The notes below the pieces were generated by a model, which worked only from the letters and a program-made list of their open reading frames with translations, was not told the DNA's origin and did no database searches. From Pseudomonas lutea (lineage in GTDB: Bacteria; Pseudomonadota; Gammaproteobacteria; Pseudomonadales; Pseudomonadaceae), in contig NZ_JRMB01000003.1 in the NCBI RefSeq assembly GCF_000759445.1, forward strand, positions 285,001 through 349,000: a stretch of DNA of 64,000 bases, given 5' to 3'. Position numbers and translations under genes: made by a program. Positions 20,906 through 31,096 of the stretch are shown here, piece by piece. Position 1 is the stretch's first letter. Each line of letters starts with the position of its first letter.

Positions 20906-21613
20906 TTACTGCTGCACCGCGCTAAATCCTTCAAATGCCGTCTGCTGTTGAATGGCGCTGACGATGTTCTTGCGCGTGGCAGGCTGCTGGTTGCCGTTAT
21001 TGTCGACAAACACTTCGCTCTGCAGCTCGGCCTCATCGCCCTCGCCGACAAAAGCAAAGCCGAGGAACTCGAACGCTTCACGATCGGCGCTGGCCTTTGA
21101 GCGCGGCGTGCGCAGGGGCAGGGTGACGCTGGCGCCGTCCTTGCTGATGACAAACACCTCGGCTTCCTTCTTGGGCCGCGCTGCTTTGCTTTTGCCACCG
21201 CTCGGGTTGCTGACCGCTTGATGCGTCTGGTTGAGCACCTTCAGCGCAAGGCTGTAGACCAGTTCCTGGAAGCTCGGGTCATCTTTGTAGCTGGAGAGAA
21301 TCCGACTGATCGGGAATCGTGCGCTCAGGTCTTCCAGCGCAGCCATGTCGGCGGCTTCTGCGTCCTTGAGCTGTTTAAGCTGACCCATCAGCTCGTAAGC
21401 CTGATCGTCATCGAACCGGTCGTGGGCCTGGCGAATGGCGAGGCGCAAATCGCGAATCTGATCACTTTCTTTCGCGCTCTGGAAGGCATCCAGCACCATC
21501 TCACTGATGGTCTTGGCCTGAGGCACATGCTGCGAAAGGTTGATGGCTTCTTCGTAAGCTTGCTTGGAGGACACGGCGAGGATTGCAGCCGGATCGGTAT
21601 GGGAATCAGACAT
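20906..21613 (-). CDS. Conserved protein of unknown function
   Basis: A 235-residue soluble protein with no signal peptide or membrane segment. The first ~130 residues are helical and charged (coiled-coil-like around DLRLAIRQAHDRFDDDQAYELMGQLKQ). A basic linker follows (GGKSKAARPKKEAEVF), then a compact domain with the sequence LPLRTPRSKASADREAFEFLGFAFVGEGDEAELQSE. I do not recognise the family. The basic linker could allow nucleic-acid contact, which is only a suggestion. It is an isolated single gene. Confidence 0.75.
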   Translation of the reverse strand: MSDSHTDPAAILAVSSKQAYEEAINLSQHVPQAKTISEMVLDAFQSAKESDQIRDLRLAIRQAHDRFDDDQAYELMGQLKQLKDAEAADMAALEDLSARFPISRILSSYKDDPSFQELVYSLALKVLNQTHQAVSNPSGGKSKAARPKKEAEVFVISKDGASVTLPLRTPRSKASADREAFEFLGFAFVGEGDEAELQSEVFVDNNGNQQPATRKNIVSAIQQQTAFEGFSAVQQ

Positions 21614-21803
21614 TGAACATCCACTACTTCGTTAACTGGGGTTGAGGCGCGAAAGGCCCGGGGCGTTTCGAGGGGCGTAATCTATTGGACAAGGGCACGG
21701 TTGTCACGGATTGACGTTGCCCTCCTGATCGCTGGGGCGACATTCAGCGGGCGCTCCGGCTGCGCGCTACGCTGTAGGTTCACCGACCAACAGGCACCGG
21801 GTC

Positions 21804-22148
21804 ATGCGGAAAATCTGGGCGCGCTATGTAGCACTGCTGGAACAGGATTTCAGCACGCAGATATTCGATAACATCAAGAATCTTCTGGTCTGTGCCTTGC
21901 TATTCGCGGCGGGCACCAGCGCATTGAGGGCGGATTATCAACAGTTCATTGGTGTACTGGTGGCCGGCGCAACTGGATGGGGGCTGATTGGGGTGTCTGC
22001 GGTCCTGATGTTCCTGAACGTCAGCGACGGCATTCGCAGGCTTGGCAAGCTGCGGTATCACGTAGCCATTCAGGTTCTCGTTTCGCTGGTGTACTTGCTG
22101 ATTGCCGCCAGACTGGTGGAAGTGGTCTGGGCGTTTCGGGCTGCTTGA
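21804..22148 (+). CDS. Small inner-membrane protein, three predicted helices
   Basis: 114 residues with hydrophobic segments near 27-41, 46-68 and 84-108, and a basic, cytoplasm-like N terminus (MRKIWARYVALLEQDF). No catalytic motif or named family recognised. The ATG at 21804 begins the frame, without a strong ribosome site. It stands alone between two short minus-strand genes. Confidence 0.7.
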   Translation: MRKIWARYVALLEQDFSTQIFDNIKNLLVCALLFAAGTSALRADYQQFIGVLVAGATGWGLIGVSAVLMFLNVSDGIRRLGKLRYHVAIQVLVSLVYLLIAARLVEVVWAFRAA

Positions 22149-22243
22149 GAGCAAGCTCATGCAGAGCGACGCGAGGCAAGGTTGCACGTCGTCCGGAGGG
22201 GAGGCGCCGCGCTCAAAGAGGCCCGGCGCCTGACCTGCCAGTG

Positions 22244-22375
22244 TTAAACGCAGGTGCCGCCTTTGTGGTGAGAGCCCGTTCCGCCGGACGGGTGCGTTCC
22301 TTTAGGACAAGCCGATGCCATAAGTGAAACGATTGAGAGCAGAGCGACCAGTCCAGCGATAGCGATCTTCTTCAT
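22244..22375 (-). CDS. Small secreted Gly/His/Cys peptide
   Basis: A 43-residue frame with a strong GGAGG ribosome site 7 nt before ATG 22375. The first ~22 residues form a signal peptide (MKKIAIAGLVALLSIVSLMASA). The mature peptide is about 21 residues, starts CPKGTHPSGG, contains SHHKGG and ends TCV. Two Cys could form a disulfide, and the His/Cys content could bind metal. The -3 position is Ala, so it is probably not a lipoprotein. Function unknown. Confidence 0.7.
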   Translation of the reverse strand: MKKIAIAGLVALLSIVSLMASACPKGTHPSGGTGSHHKGGTCV

Positions 22376-22454
22376 ATTGCCTCCGTGCACTGCGAGATGC
22401 AGTACATGGCTATCGGCGATATGGGATTCGGCTTTAGTGACGAACAGCCAGAAA

Positions 22455-22485
22455 CAACAAAGCCCGCACGAGGCGGGCTTTGTTG
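22455..22485. terminator. Bidirectional terminator beside tRNA-Met
   Basis: A perfect 13-bp stem (CAACAAAGCCCGC and its complement) with a 5-nt loop. It lies between the tRNA-Met 3' end and the small peptide gene. It is a strong hairpin, but the T tract is interrupted. Confidence 0.65.
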
Positions 22486-22492
22486 AGGTACT

Positions 22493-22569
22493 TGGTGGCT
22501 ACACAGGGACTTGAACCCCGGACCCCAGCATTATGAATGCTATGCTCTAACCAACTGAGCTATGTAGCC
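22493..22569 (-). tRNA. tRNA-Met (CAU, elongator type)
   Basis: A 77-nt cloverleaf starting GGCTACATAGCTCAG on the minus strand, with anticodon loop TTCATAA and an encoded CCA. The first acceptor base pair is G-C and the anticodon stem lacks the three G-C pairs of the initiator, so it is the elongator form. Confidence 0.95.
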
Positions 22570-23012
22570 AAGTGGCGCGCATTATTCGCTCAGATCGAAG
22601 ATGTGTCAAGCGTCTCTCTAAAAAAATTTACCCGGGCTATCAACCGGTTAGCCTCGGCGTCCTCATTGACCTCGGCCTTCAGCCCCTCCAATTGCACTCC
22701 GGTGACATTTGTCGCCGGACTTGTGTGTGTTTTCGCCCCACATTCGAGCACATGAGCTGCACTGTCTTCGCCCGCGCGCCCGGTTTGGTGGCTTAGTGCT
22801 ATCGGTCCGGTTCTTGCTTATGCCTGTCGGATTGCGGCCGCTATAGATACAAGCGGTTTGGGACTGAACAGGGTCCAGCTCAGCCGCCATTCGCGTCAAA
22901 CCGGCGGTTATCGTTTAGAAACAGAGACATGGCATTTCGCCTGTGAGCATGTAAGGCAGCGCTGCAGTGACGACGCGTCGAGCAGCAGTTTGTCGGTGAG
23001 GAGTAGTCGGCT
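22570..23012. other. Gene-free gap between tRNA-Met and a chemoreceptor gene
   Basis: 443 bp with no convincing coding frame, repeat or hairpin. It should contain the promoters of tRNA-Met (minus) and of the chemoreceptor (plus), but no clear -35/-10 pair stands out. Confidence 0.6.
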
Positions 23013-25070
23013 ATGCAAAGTCTTTTGTCCCCAGGAATCCGACTGCTCGGGCGCCTCGGGTTTGCGCGCAAGTTTCAGGTGCTTTTCTTCCTGTTTATTT
23101 TGCCGCTCGCAGGCAGCATGTGGATGATCAGTCAGGACTACCGCAGCAAGTTGTCGGTAATCGCTCAAGAGCAGATCGGGGTGAGGCAACTCACGGCACT
23201 CGATGACCTCGATGTGCAACTGACAGCGCAACGCAACCGCGCGGCGCGCTGGAAAGCGGCCGATATTCTTCATGATCCAACGCCTGCGGCGAAGGCGGCC
23301 ATGAATGCGCTGGATGCAGCGAACCCTGAACTGACTCGATCACTGGCGTCTTTGGGGGAGGAGCTCAAAGCGCAAAACGCCACGGCAGATATCATGACGC
23401 GGTACCAGGCATTGCAGGCCTCGGTCAACGGAATGGATTCCCAAGCGCTGCGCGCTGTGGGCTGGTGGCCGGACGGTTACGACCGGTTCACCTCCGCCCT
23501 GACCGCGCTGCAGAGCCTGCGTGAGCAGATCGCCATGGACAGCGGCTTGATTCTGGACCCGTGGCTCGAAACCTACCTGTTGATGCAAATCGCCACCCAA
23601 CAAGCGCCGGACCTTGTCGAAAGGGTAGGGCGGATGGCGAGCATCGGGCAATCTTCGATCGCTTCAGGGCAATTCTCGCTGCAAAGCCGTCTGCAGATGC
23701 GGGATCTGCGCAGCCGCATTGGCGACGCCCGCGACCAGTTGGTTAAAGCGGTGGGTTCGCTGAAAGCCAAGGCCTACCCCGGAATGGAGTTCTGGACGCG
23801 GCAGTACGATGACAGTCTGCAGCGCCTTGATACCGAGTTGAAGGTACTCGACGACGGCGTGTTTGGCGGAAGCATCAAGCTTGACCCCGCCGCCTTTGAG
23901 CGCAGCGTCGACAGCGTCAGCGAAGGGCTGGCGGCCCTGCGCAAACAGTCGCTTTCTTCGCTTAACAGCCGGCTCGACTATTACCACGACCAGGCCATCC
24001 AGCAGTTCGTGCCGATTGCTGCGATTTTCAGCATCCTTGCACTGGCGGCTCTGTACCTCTTCATGTGTTTGCAAACTTCGATTCAACGCAGCGCCAAGGG
24101 CATTACCACTCTGGCTGAGTCCCTGCGGGACGGTAATCTATGCGTCGAGGTCGCCGTTGAGGGGCGCGATGAGCTCGCGGCCATTAGCAACGCGCTCAAT
24201 GTTGCCGTTGTGCAGTTGCGCGCCAGTTTGTTGGGTGTGAATCATGAAACCCAGCAGCTGGGCTCCGCTGTGCTGACGCTCAACGCTCAGTCCGGCAGCA
24301 CGTTGAACGAGGTTGAAGACCAGCAACAGCAGATCAGTCAGATCGCCGCAGCCGCCACCGAACTGGCCGCGACGTCCATGGGTGTCGCTCGCAGCTGTGA
24401 AGCCGCGTCGGGCAGCGCGCAGGCCACACGCAGGATCGCCGAAGACAGCAGCCGCGACAGCCAGCGCACTACCGCGAGCATCCAGCAGTTGAATCAAAAG
24501 CTCACCGATACCGCTAACGCGTTGGGCAAGGTCAGCGAGCAGGGGCAGCAAATCCAGTCAGTGGTCGATACCATTCGCGGCATTGCCGAGCAGACCAACC
24601 TGCTGGCGCTTAATGCGGCCATCGAGGCCGCGCGAGCAGGCGAGCAGGGCCGCGGATTTGCTGTAGTGGCAGACGAAGTGCGCAGCCTGTCGCAACGAAC
24701 CCAGGCATCGACGGCGCAAATTGCGGGGACCGTGGACAGTTTGCGAACCACCGTTAGCCAGGCGGTCACGCTGATGGAAGCGGCATGCGGACAGGCCATC
24801 AGTGACGCGCAGTCGGTAACCGGTCTGGGCGAGCGGCTTGAGGAGATCGCCAGCGCGGTGCAGATCGTTACCGACACGCTGGCTCAGATCGCCACCGCTG
24901 TGGAAGAACAGGCAGCAACGGCCGACGAGGTGAGTGGCAATATCCAGCAGGTGGATCAGGCAGCAGGCCGGTTGCTGGATGGCGCCCGAGCGGTCAATCA
25001 AGCCGCTGACACCTTGAGCAAGGGAAGCCGGGCGTTGAGCGACAATACGGCGAGGTTCCAGCTCGGCTAA
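23013..25070 (+). CDS. Methyl-accepting chemotaxis protein with large periplasmic domain
   Basis: A 685-residue chemoreceptor. Membrane helices lie near residues 24-42 and 330-352, leaving a ~290-residue mostly helical periplasmic sensor, far larger than the usual four-helix bundle. HAMP follows (about 353-405), then a signalling domain with the conserved hairpin ([20 protein letters not shown]). The ligand is not predictable. GAGGAG lies 9 nt before the ATG. It is an orphan receptor with no che genes nearby. Confidence 0.93.
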   Translation: MQSLLSPGIRLLGRLGFARKFQVLFFLFILPLAGSMWMISQDYRSKLSVIAQEQIGVRQLTALDDLDVQLTAQRNRAARWKAADILHDPTPAAKAAMNALDAANPELTRSLASLGEELKAQNATADIMTRYQALQASVNGMDSQALRAVGWWPDGYDRFTSALTALQSLREQIAMDSGLILDPWLETYLLMQIATQQAPDLVERVGRMASIGQSSIASGQFSLQSRLQMRDLRSRIGDARDQLVKAVGSLKAKAYPGMEFWTRQYDDSLQRLDTELKVLDDGVFGGSIKLDPAAFERSVDSVSEGLAALRKQSLSSLNSRLDYYHDQAIQQFVPIAAIFSILALAALYLFMCLQTSIQRSAKGITTLAESLRDGNLCVEVAVEGRDELAAISNALNVAVVQLRASLLGVNHETQQLGSAVLTLNAQSGSTLNEVEDQQQQISQIAAAATELAATSMGVARSCEAASGSAQATRRIAEDSSRDSQRTTASIQQLNQKLTDTANALGKVSEQGQQIQSVVDTIRGIAEQTNLLALNAAIEAARAGEQGRGFAVVADEVRSLSQRTQASTAQIAGTVDSLRTTVSQAVTLMEAACGQAISDAQSVTGLGERLEEIASAVQIVTDTLAQIATAVEEQAATADEVSGNIQQVDQAAGRLLDGARAVNQAADTLSKGSRALSDNTARFQLG

Positions 25071-25220
25071 GCCGGCCAGGCGCATTCCAGGAGCCGCTAC
25101 GGCGTGCAATTCTTCATGCGCCGGAATGCAATGTGTGTTGAAAGACGAAAGGTTGGCGACGTATAAGAGTCGTCGTTTTTTCATCGTCTTTTGATAACCC
25201 GTCGCCGTAGGGGATTCTCC

Positions 25221-25877
25221 ATGACTGACAGCAGTGCCGCAGGTGCGGCGGTTTATTCGCCCCTGACATTAGCGTTGTACGACGCCTGGGTACTGGGTAT
25301 CTCCAATCGGTATGCCTGGCGTTGCCCGACGGATGAAGTGCTGCTGCCGTTCTTTCGCGCCAATATGCGGGCGAATCATCTGGATATCGGTGTGGGGACC
25401 GGCTATTACCTGGCCAAGGCAAATCTGAGCCCGGGCACGCAGATCACCCTCATGGACCTTAACCCGAGCAGCCTTGCCGCGGCCAAACGCAGGATTGGGC
25501 GTCCAGACACACGAACCCTTCAGCATGACGTGATGGCGCCAATCCCGAATGGTGAGCGCTTCGACTCAATATCGCTGTTCTACCTGCTGCATTGCTTGCC
25601 TGGCCCGCTAGACGCCAAAGCTGCCATTTTCGCTCACCTCAAGCACAACCTTGCCGCGGGCGGTGTGGTGTTCGGCGCGACGATTTTAGGCGATGAAGCG
25701 GGTCACAACGGCTTCGGACGCAAGCTGATGGCGGTTTATAACAAGAAGGGGATTTTCGGCAACAGTCATGACACGCAGGCTGGGTTCGAGGCGCATCTGC
25801 GCACGCACTTTAGCGATGTAACACTTAAGCGCGAAGGTGTCGTTTTGCTGTTTCGCGCAGCACAGCCGATCCTCTAA
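25221..25877 (+). CDS. Class I SAM-dependent methyltransferase
   Basis: About 218 residues with a Rossmann methyltransferase core: motif I HLDIGVGTGYYL, an acidic residue after beta 2 (LMDLNPSS) and motif III-like QHDVMAPIP. I chose ATG 25221 over ATG 25191 because GGGG lies about 8 nt upstream and the family core starts soon after. The early region (VYSPLTLALYDAWVLGISNRYAW) resembles small-molecule methyltransferases found near secondary-metabolite genes, but no such genes are near. Substrate unknown. Confidence 0.85.
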   Translation: MTDSSAAGAAVYSPLTLALYDAWVLGISNRYAWRCPTDEVLLPFFRANMRANHLDIGVGTGYYLAKANLSPGTQITLMDLNPSSLAAAKRRIGRPDTRTLQHDVMAPIPNGERFDSISLFYLLHCLPGPLDAKAAIFAHLKHNLAAGGVVFGATILGDEAGHNGFGRKLMAVYNKKGIFGNSHDTQAGFEAHLRTHFSDVTLKREGVVLLFRAAQPIL

Positions 25878-25924
25878 GCCGCACAGGTAGATCGGCGCCC
25901 AGGCAGAGGCAAACCGCTGAAAGC

Positions 25925-25963
25925 ACAAAGCCCGCGAATCATCGACTGACGCGCGGGCTTTGT
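25925..25963. terminator. Bidirectional terminator between methyltransferase and ychF
   Basis: A 12-bp stem (ACAAAGCCCGCG / CGCGGGCTTTGT) with a 15-nt loop between two convergent genes. A short T-rich tail follows on the plus side. Confidence 0.75.
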
Positions 25964-25990
25964 TGTTTAACGTGGAGGTCCACGAGCGCG

Positions 25991-27091
25991 TTAGACGTTG
26001 AAGCGGAAGTGCAGAACGTCACCGTCCTTGACGATGTAATCCTTGCCTTCAAGGCGCCATTTGCCCGCTTCCTTGGCCCCGGTTTCGCCCTTGTACTGGA
26101 TGAAGTCGTTGTAGGCGACGCACTCGGCGCGAATAAAGCCTTTTTCGAAATCGGTATGGATAACGCCAGCGGCCTGTGGCGCGGTGGCGCCGACACGGAC
26201 GGTCCATGCCCGCACTTCTTCGACGCCGGCCGTGAAGTAGGTCTGCAGATGGAGCATTTCGTAGCCGGCACGAATGACGCGGTTCAGGCCAGGTTCTTCC
26301 AGACCCAAAGCTTCCAGGAACATGTCCTTTTCTTCGCCGTCTTCAAGCTCGGCGATCTCTGCTTCGATCTTGTTGCAGACCGGCACCAGCATTGCGCCTT
26401 CTTCTTCGGCGATGGCACGTACCACGTCCAGGTGCGGATTGTTCTCGAAACCGTCCTCGGCGACGTTGGCAATGTACATGACGGGCTTGGTGGTCAGCAG
26501 GTGGAAGCCCTTGATCACGGCCTTCTCGTCGGCACTCATGCTCTTCATCAGGCTGCGTGCAGGCTTGCCCAGCGTGAAGTGAGCGATGAGTTGCTCAAGC
26601 AGGCCTTTCTGGACCACTGCGTCCTTGTCGCCGCCCTTGGCGTTGCGCGTGACCTTCTGCAATTGCTTTTCGCAGCTGTCGAGGTCCGCAAAAATCAATT
26701 CCAGGTCGATGATCTCGATGTCGCGTTTCGGGTCGACGCTGTTGGAAACGTGGATCACGTTCTCGTCTTCGAAGCAGCGCACAACGTGAGCGATGGCGTC
26801 GGTCTCGCGAATGTTGGCGAGGAACTTGTTGCCCAGCCCTTCACCTTTGGATGCGCCGGCAACCAGCCCGGCGATGTCGACGAACTCCATGGTGGTCGGC
26901 AGGATGCGCTTGGGATTGACGATGTCGGCCAGGGCCTGCAGGCGCGGGTCGGGCATCGGCACGATGCCGGTGTTCGGTTCGATGGTGCAGAAGGGAAAGT
27001 TCTCCGCCGCGATACCGGATTTGGTCAGGGCGTTGAACAGGGTGGACTTGCCGACGTTGGGCAGGCCGACGATGCCGCAGTTGAATCCCAT
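25991..27091 (-). CDS. ychF: Ribosome-associated GTPase/ATPase YchF
   Basis: A 366-residue Obg-family P-loop protein. G1 is GLPNVGKST (residues 8-16) and G3 is the [20 protein letters not shown] segment. The G4 position has NKIE in place of NKxD, the hallmark of YchF, which prefers ATP. The C-terminal TGS domain is present ([15 protein letters not shown]..., ending [13 protein letters not shown]). It acts in stress responses through the ribosome. It lies 21 nt after pth and is probably co-transcribed with it. Confidence 0.96.
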   Translation of the reverse strand: MGFNCGIVGLPNVGKSTLFNALTKSGIAAENFPFCTIEPNTGIVPMPDPRLQALADIVNPKRILPTTMEFVDIAGLVAGASKGEGLGNKFLANIRETDAIAHVVRCFEDENVIHVSNSVDPKRDIEIIDLELIFADLDSCEKQLQKVTRNAKGGDKDAVVQKGLLEQLIAHFTLGKPARSLMKSMSADEKAVIKGFHLLTTKPVMYIANVAEDGFENNPHLDVVRAIAEEEGAMLVPVCNKIEAEIAELEDGEEKDMFLEALGLEEPGLNRVIRAGYEMLHLQTYFTAGVEEVRAWTVRVGATAPQAAGVIHTDFEKGFIRAECVAYNDFIQYKGETGAKEAGKWRLEGKDYIVKDGDVLHFRFNV

Positions 27092-27112
27092 GGTGTTTCC
27101 CCTCGAGTGATG

Positions 27113-27697
27113 TCAGGCCTTCTGGCTGTGCAGGACGCGCATCGCCTTGGCGAAGTCGCCAGCGAGTACATCCGGCAGCACGCCGAGGGCAAAGTCGATG
27201 CTGGCGTCCAGTTTCTCCTGCTCGGCGCGTGGCGCACGACCCAGTACGAAGTTGGACACCAGACTGGCGTCGCCCGGGTGGCCGATGCCAAGCCGCAGAC
27301 GATGGAAGCCGTTCTGGTTGCCGAGCTGCGCGATGATGTCGCGTAGCCCGTTGTGCCCGCCGTGCCCGCCACCCAGTTTGAGTTTGGCGACGCCCGGAGG
27401 CAGGTCGAGTTCGTCGTGGGCCACCAGAATGGCCTGCGGAGGAATCCGGAAGAAACCCGCCAGAGCCGCGACGGACTGGCCGCTGCGGTTCATGTATGTG
27501 GTGGGAATCAGCAGACGAACGTCATGGCCCTGATGACTGAATTTAGCCGTCAGGCCGAAATATTTGCGGTCAGCGGTCAGGTTGACGCGCTGGGCGCTGG
27601 CAATACGCTCAACGAAAAGAGCCCCTGCGTTATGCCGGGTCTGTTCGTATTCGGGGCCTGGATTTCCCAGGCCGACGATCAGTTGGATGGCGGTCAC
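27113..27697 (-). CDS. pth: Peptidyl-tRNA hydrolase
   Basis: A 194-residue enzyme that frees tRNA from prematurely released peptidyl-tRNA. Typical motifs are [17 protein letters not shown] with the catalytic His22, the YMNRSG segment, the catalytic Asp in VAHDELDLP and [14 protein letters not shown]. Length is normal. It lies between rplY and ychF in the usual order. Confidence 0.97.
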   Translation of the reverse strand: MTAIQLIVGLGNPGPEYEQTRHNAGALFVERIASAQRVNLTADRKYFGLTAKFSHQGHDVRLLIPTTYMNRSGQSVAALAGFFRIPPQAILVAHDELDLPPGVAKLKLGGGHGGHNGLRDIIAQLGNQNGFHRLRLGIGHPGDASLVSNFVLGRAPRAEQEKLDASIDFALGVLPDVLAGDFAKAMRVLHSQKA

Positions 27698-27772
27698 GTC
27701 AGGGGCTCTTCCTTGGGTCGAGTGTGATGATGGCAGGCATCATCACGGGTTCAACCGGCTAGCGAGTAATAA

Positions 27773-28381
27773 TTACTCTGCTTCGCCTTCTGCGGTGCCT
27801 TCTTCTTCGTCCTGGACGATGCGAGGCGCGTGGACGTTAGCGATGTCCAGGTCTTTGCCGTGCGCCAGTGCAACGAATTCAACACCGTTGGGTGCCTTGA
27901 CGTCGGACAGGTGAACGTTGTCGCCGATTTCCAGAGCGCCCAGGTCAACTTCGATGAACTCAGGCAGGTCTTTTGGCAGGCAGGTCACTTCCAGTTCAGT
28001 GGTAGTGTGCGAGATCTCGCCGCCTTTCTTGACCGGTGCTTCTTCGTTGATGAAGTGCACTGGAACGGTTGCAGTCAGCTTCTGGCCAGCGATAACGCGG
28101 ATGAAGTCGGCGTGCATGATGAACTGCTTGGCAGGGTGACGTTGCATCGCTTTAACGATGACGTTCTGCTTGGCGCCGGCAACGTTCAGCTCGATAACGT
28201 GGCTGTAAGCAGCTTCGTTTTCGAACAGCTTGGCGATTTCCTTGGCTTCGATGGTGATCGAAACGGCTTCTTCGTTACCACCGTAGATTACGGCAGGTAC
28301 TTTTTGCGCGTGACGCAGGCGGCGGCTCGCACCTTTCCCCAGGTCAGTACGCGCTTGGGCGTTCAGAATAAAATCAGTCAT
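27773..28381 (-). CDS. rplY: 50S ribosomal protein bL25 (Ctc type)
   Basis: About 202 residues, the long form with an N-terminal 5S-rRNA-binding L25 domain ([20 protein letters not shown]...) and a C-terminal TL5/Ctc domain ([17 protein letters not shown]...), ending in an acidic tail. I chose ATG 28381 (MTDFILNAQ). The upstream in-frame ATG (28447) would run into the prs terminator. It binds 5S rRNA in the large subunit. Confidence 0.96.
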   Translation of the reverse strand: MTDFILNAQARTDLGKGASRRLRHAQKVPAVIYGGNEEAVSITIEAKEIAKLFENEAAYSHVIELNVAGAKQNVIVKAMQRHPAKQFIMHADFIRVIAGQKLTATVPVHFINEEAPVKKGGEISHTTTELEVTCLPKDLPEFIEVDLGALEIGDNVHLSDVKAPNGVEFVALAHGKDLDIANVHAPRIVQDEEEGTAEGEAE

Positions 28382-28445
28382 TTTGTATCTCCAAAATAGC
28401 CATGACCGAGCGGCGTTTGCGACCAGCGCCAGACACGGTATGGGC

Positions 28446-28490
28446 AAAAAAGCCCCGCCCCGGCATTGTGTGTCGGGGCGGGGCGCTTTT
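28446..28490 (-). terminator. Terminator after prs
   Basis: Read on the minus strand, a long GC-rich stem (GCCCCGCCCCG... and its complement) is followed by TTTTTT. It lies between prs and rplY and separates their transcription at least in part. Confidence 0.85.
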
Positions 28491-28521
28491 CGTCAACGGA
28501 TGGTTCGGCAGGGCAGGGCCC

Positions 28522-29463
28522 TTAACGGAACATCGCGCTGATCGATTCTTCATTGCTGATGCGACGCATCGCTTCAGCGACTACCGGTGCAATATCCAGT
28601 TGACGGATACGATCACAGGCCTGTGCTGCAGCGGACAGCGGGATGGTATTTGTTACCACCAGTTCGTCCAGCACGGAATTTTCAATGTTCTCAATCGCGC
28701 GGCCCGAGAGGACAGGATGCGTGCAATAGGCAAATACCTTCGCAGCGCCGTGTTCTTTCAAGGCTTTGGCCGCATGGCACAAGGTGCCGGCGGTATCGAC
28801 CATGTCGTCAACGAGAATACAGGTACGGCCTTCAACGTCACCGATGATGTGCATCACCTCGGAGTGGTTGGCCTTCTCGCGGCGTTTGTCGATGATGCCC
28901 AGATCAACGCCCAGGGATTTGGCAACAGCACGTGCACGCACGACGCCGCCGATATCCGGGGAAACGATCATCAGGTTTTCAAAGCGTTGGTCTTCGATGT
29001 CATCCACCAGAACGGGGGAGCCGTAGATGTTATCTACCGGGATATCGAAGAAACCCTGAATCTGGTCAGCGTGCAGGTCGACAGTCAGCACCCGGTCGAT
29101 ACCGACAACGGTGAGCATGTCCGCAACCACTTTAGCGCTGATAGCCACACGTGCGGAGCGCGGACGGCGATCCTGACGGGCATAACCAAAGTAGGGAATT
29201 ACAGCTGTGATACGAGTGGCCGAGGAGCGACGGAAGGCATCAGCCATCACTACCAGTTCCATCAGGTTATCGTTGGTCGGAGCGCAGGTCGGCTGGATAA
29301 TGAAGACGTCTTTACCGCGAACGTTTTCATTGATTTCAGCGGTAATCTCACCGTCGGAAAACTTTCCAACAGAGATGTCACCGAGAGGGATATGCAGCTG
29401 ACGTACGACACGCCGAGCCAGATCGGGGTTGGCGTTCCCCGTAAAGACCATCATCTTGGACAC
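28522..29463 (-). CDS. prs: Ribose-phosphate pyrophosphokinase (PRPP synthetase)
   Basis: 313 residues; makes phosphoribosyl pyrophosphate from ribose 5-phosphate and ATP for nucleotide, His and Trp synthesis. Signature [11 protein letters not shown], the flexible loop with [13 protein letters not shown] and the PRPP-binding loop [10 protein letters not shown] are all present. A tRNA-Gln gene lies 47 bp upstream on the same strand, as in other pseudomonads. PRPP is the co-substrate of upp and hpt further along. Confidence 0.97.
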   Translation of the reverse strand: MSKMMVFTGNANPDLARRVVRQLHIPLGDISVGKFSDGEITAEINENVRGKDVFIIQPTCAPTNDNLMELVVMADAFRRSSATRITAVIPYFGYARQDRRPRSARVAISAKVVADMLTVVGIDRVLTVDLHADQIQGFFDIPVDNIYGSPVLVDDIEDQRFENLMIVSPDIGGVVRARAVAKSLGVDLGIIDKRREKANHSEVMHIIGDVEGRTCILVDDMVDTAGTLCHAAKALKEHGAAKVFAYCTHPVLSGRAIENIENSVLDELVVTNTIPLSAAAQACDRIRQLDIAPVVAEAMRRISNEESISAMFR

Positions 29464-29510
29464 GCGCAGTACCTGGAGGCTTAGGGTATGCCTGGATGAC
29501 TATAGGAAAA

Positions 29511-29585
29511 TGGCAGGGGCGGCTGGATTCGAACCAACGCATGGCAGGATCAAAACCTGCTGCCTTACCGCTTGGCGACGCCCCT
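29511..29585 (-). tRNA. tRNA-Gln (UUG)
   Basis: A 75-nt cloverleaf starting AGGGGCGTCGCCAAGCGG on the minus strand. The anticodon loop TTTTGAT gives TTG, and CCA is encoded. It sits between ispE and prs. Confidence 0.95.
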
Positions 29586-29620
29586 GTATCTGGTGCACGA
29601 GTGCCTGGCACTCGGTTCTC

Positions 29621-30472
29621 TTAGAGCAGTGTCTGTAACTTTCGGTGCAACATCGAGATGTTTGCGCCTTTTGCTACAAACCCTGTAAGGGTCTCTGTAA
29701 GAAGGGCCGAGACTTTATCAGCTTCAGCTTTGCTTGGGAAGGCCCCAAACACACAACTTCCAGTTCCGGTTAATTTTGCCTCGGTAAATTTACCTAGCAA
29801 ATTCAAAGCGTTACCAACATCTGGATATCGCCTCGTTACAACCGGTAAGCAGTCGTTTCGACTGTTTCCCTTGGGAACGGGGCGCACTTTAATGGGAGGA
29901 GTGTCACGTGTCAACAGTGGATCTGAAAAAATTTCTGCTGTACTTACAGATACTTGCGGCACAAGCACCAGATACCACGGTTCTTCGGGATCTACAGGGA
30001 TCAGAAGCTCGCCGATGCCCTCGGCAAAAGCGGCGTGCCCGCGTACGAAAACCGGCACGTCGGCCCCCAGCGTGAGCCCGAGCGCTGCCAGGCGATCTTC
30101 ATCCCAGCCGAGTTCCCAGAGGTGGTTCAACCCGAGAAGCGTGGTCGCAGCATCCGAGCTTCCGCCGCCAATGCCACCACCCATGGGCAGGATTTTTTTC
30201 AGCCAGATATCTACGCCGAGCGGGCAGCCGGACTGCGCTTTCAATGCCCGGGCAGCTTTCACGATCAGATTGCTGTCGTGCGCAACGTTGGCAACTTCTG
30301 TCTGGAGGCGGATTTCGCCGTCTTCACGTGGCGCGAAGCTGAGCTCGTCACCGTAATCCAGGAACTGAAAAAGCGTCTGCAGCTCGTGGTAGCCGTCCGC
30401 GCGCCGCCCGGTGATATGCAGCATCAGGTTCAGTTTGGCAGGCGCGGGCAGCGTCAATCGTGCTTGCGACAT
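29621..30472 (-). CDS. ispE: 4-diphosphocytidyl-2-C-methyl-D-erythritol kinase
   Basis: A 283-residue GHMP kinase of the MEP isoprenoid pathway. The ATP loop is [14 protein letters not shown] (about 94-107) and the N-terminal substrate segment is [11 protein letters not shown]. It phosphorylates the 2-hydroxyl of CDP-methylerythritol. It starts 2 nt after the lolB stop, so it is translated with lolB. It ends just ahead of tRNA-Gln. Confidence 0.96.
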   Translation of the reverse strand: MSQARLTLPAPAKLNLMLHITGRRADGYHELQTLFQFLDYGDELSFAPREDGEIRLQTEVANVAHDSNLIVKAARALKAQSGCPLGVDIWLKKILPMGGGIGGGSSDAATTLLGLNHLWELGWDEDRLAALGLTLGADVPVFVRGHAAFAEGIGELLIPVDPEEPWYLVLVPQVSVSTAEIFSDPLLTRDTPPIKVRPVPKGNSRNDCLPVVTRRYPDVGNALNLLGKFTEAKLTGTGSCVFGAFPSKAEADKVSALLTETLTGFVAKGANISMLHRKLQTLL

Positions 30473-30474
30473 GC

Positions 30475-31092
30475 TTATTGCCCCAGTTTACGAGGCTGCC
30501 AGTCCTTGATCACCAGCGTCACGTCGAGATCCTGCCCGTGCAGCTTCATGCGTTCGGGCAGCCAGAAACCGTTTTGCTGGGTGTAACTCATGTACTCGAT
30601 TTGCCAGCCGTCCTGTTCCAGGGCCGACAAACGGCTGTCGCCATCCAGCGTCAGGCTGCTCTTGCTGTCCGGCGCGGGCAGGCCTCGGACCCACCAGACC
30701 AGGTGCGACACGGGCAGCTTCCAGCCCAGCTGATCCTTGAGCAGGGTTTCGGGGTCTGGTGCGTCGTAACGACCTTGATTCGCGACTTCCAGGGATACGG
30801 CGCCAGGCCGGCCTGTGAGCCGTGCCGCGCCACGACCCAGCGGGCCGGACAGGCGGATATCGTAATAATCCTGGCGTTGCAGCCAGAACAGCGTACCGCT
30901 GCCGGAGTCCTTGGGGGCGCGGATCCCGACCTTGCCGTTTATCTGCCAGCCATCAAGGCTGCTCAGCTGTTCTTTGTTGGCCCGCCACTGGTTGGCGTCG
31001 CCCTGGCCTTTTACGGCTTCACGGGAGGACATGCCGGCACAACCGGCGAGCAGGGCGATCAGACTAAAAACGATGACGTGGCGCAATTGCAT
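30475..31092 (-). CDS. lolB: Outer-membrane lipoprotein receptor LolB
   Basis: A 205-residue lipoprotein with lipobox LLAGC (Cys ~17). It receives lipoproteins from the periplasmic carrier LolA and inserts them in the outer membrane. The [12 protein letters not shown] and [10 protein letters not shown] segments are typical of LolB. It lies between the TPR lipoprotein and ispE with gaps of 4 and 2 nt, so the three genes form one operon. Confidence 0.94.
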   Translation of the reverse strand: MQLRHVIVFSLIALLAGCAGMSSREAVKGQGDANQWRANKEQLSSLDGWQINGKVGIRAPKDSGSGTLFWLQRQDYYDIRLSGPLGRGAARLTGRPGAVSLEVANQGRYDAPDPETLLKDQLGWKLPVSHLVWWVRGLPAPDSKSSLTLDGDSRLSALEQDGWQIEYMSYTQQNGFWLPERMKLHGQDLDVTLVIKDWQPRKLGQ

Positions 31093-31096
31093 AAAT

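Noticed and set aside
26009-27346. 445-codon plus-strand frame opposite ychF
   Set aside because: Antisense shadow of the strongly conserved ychF and pth genes.
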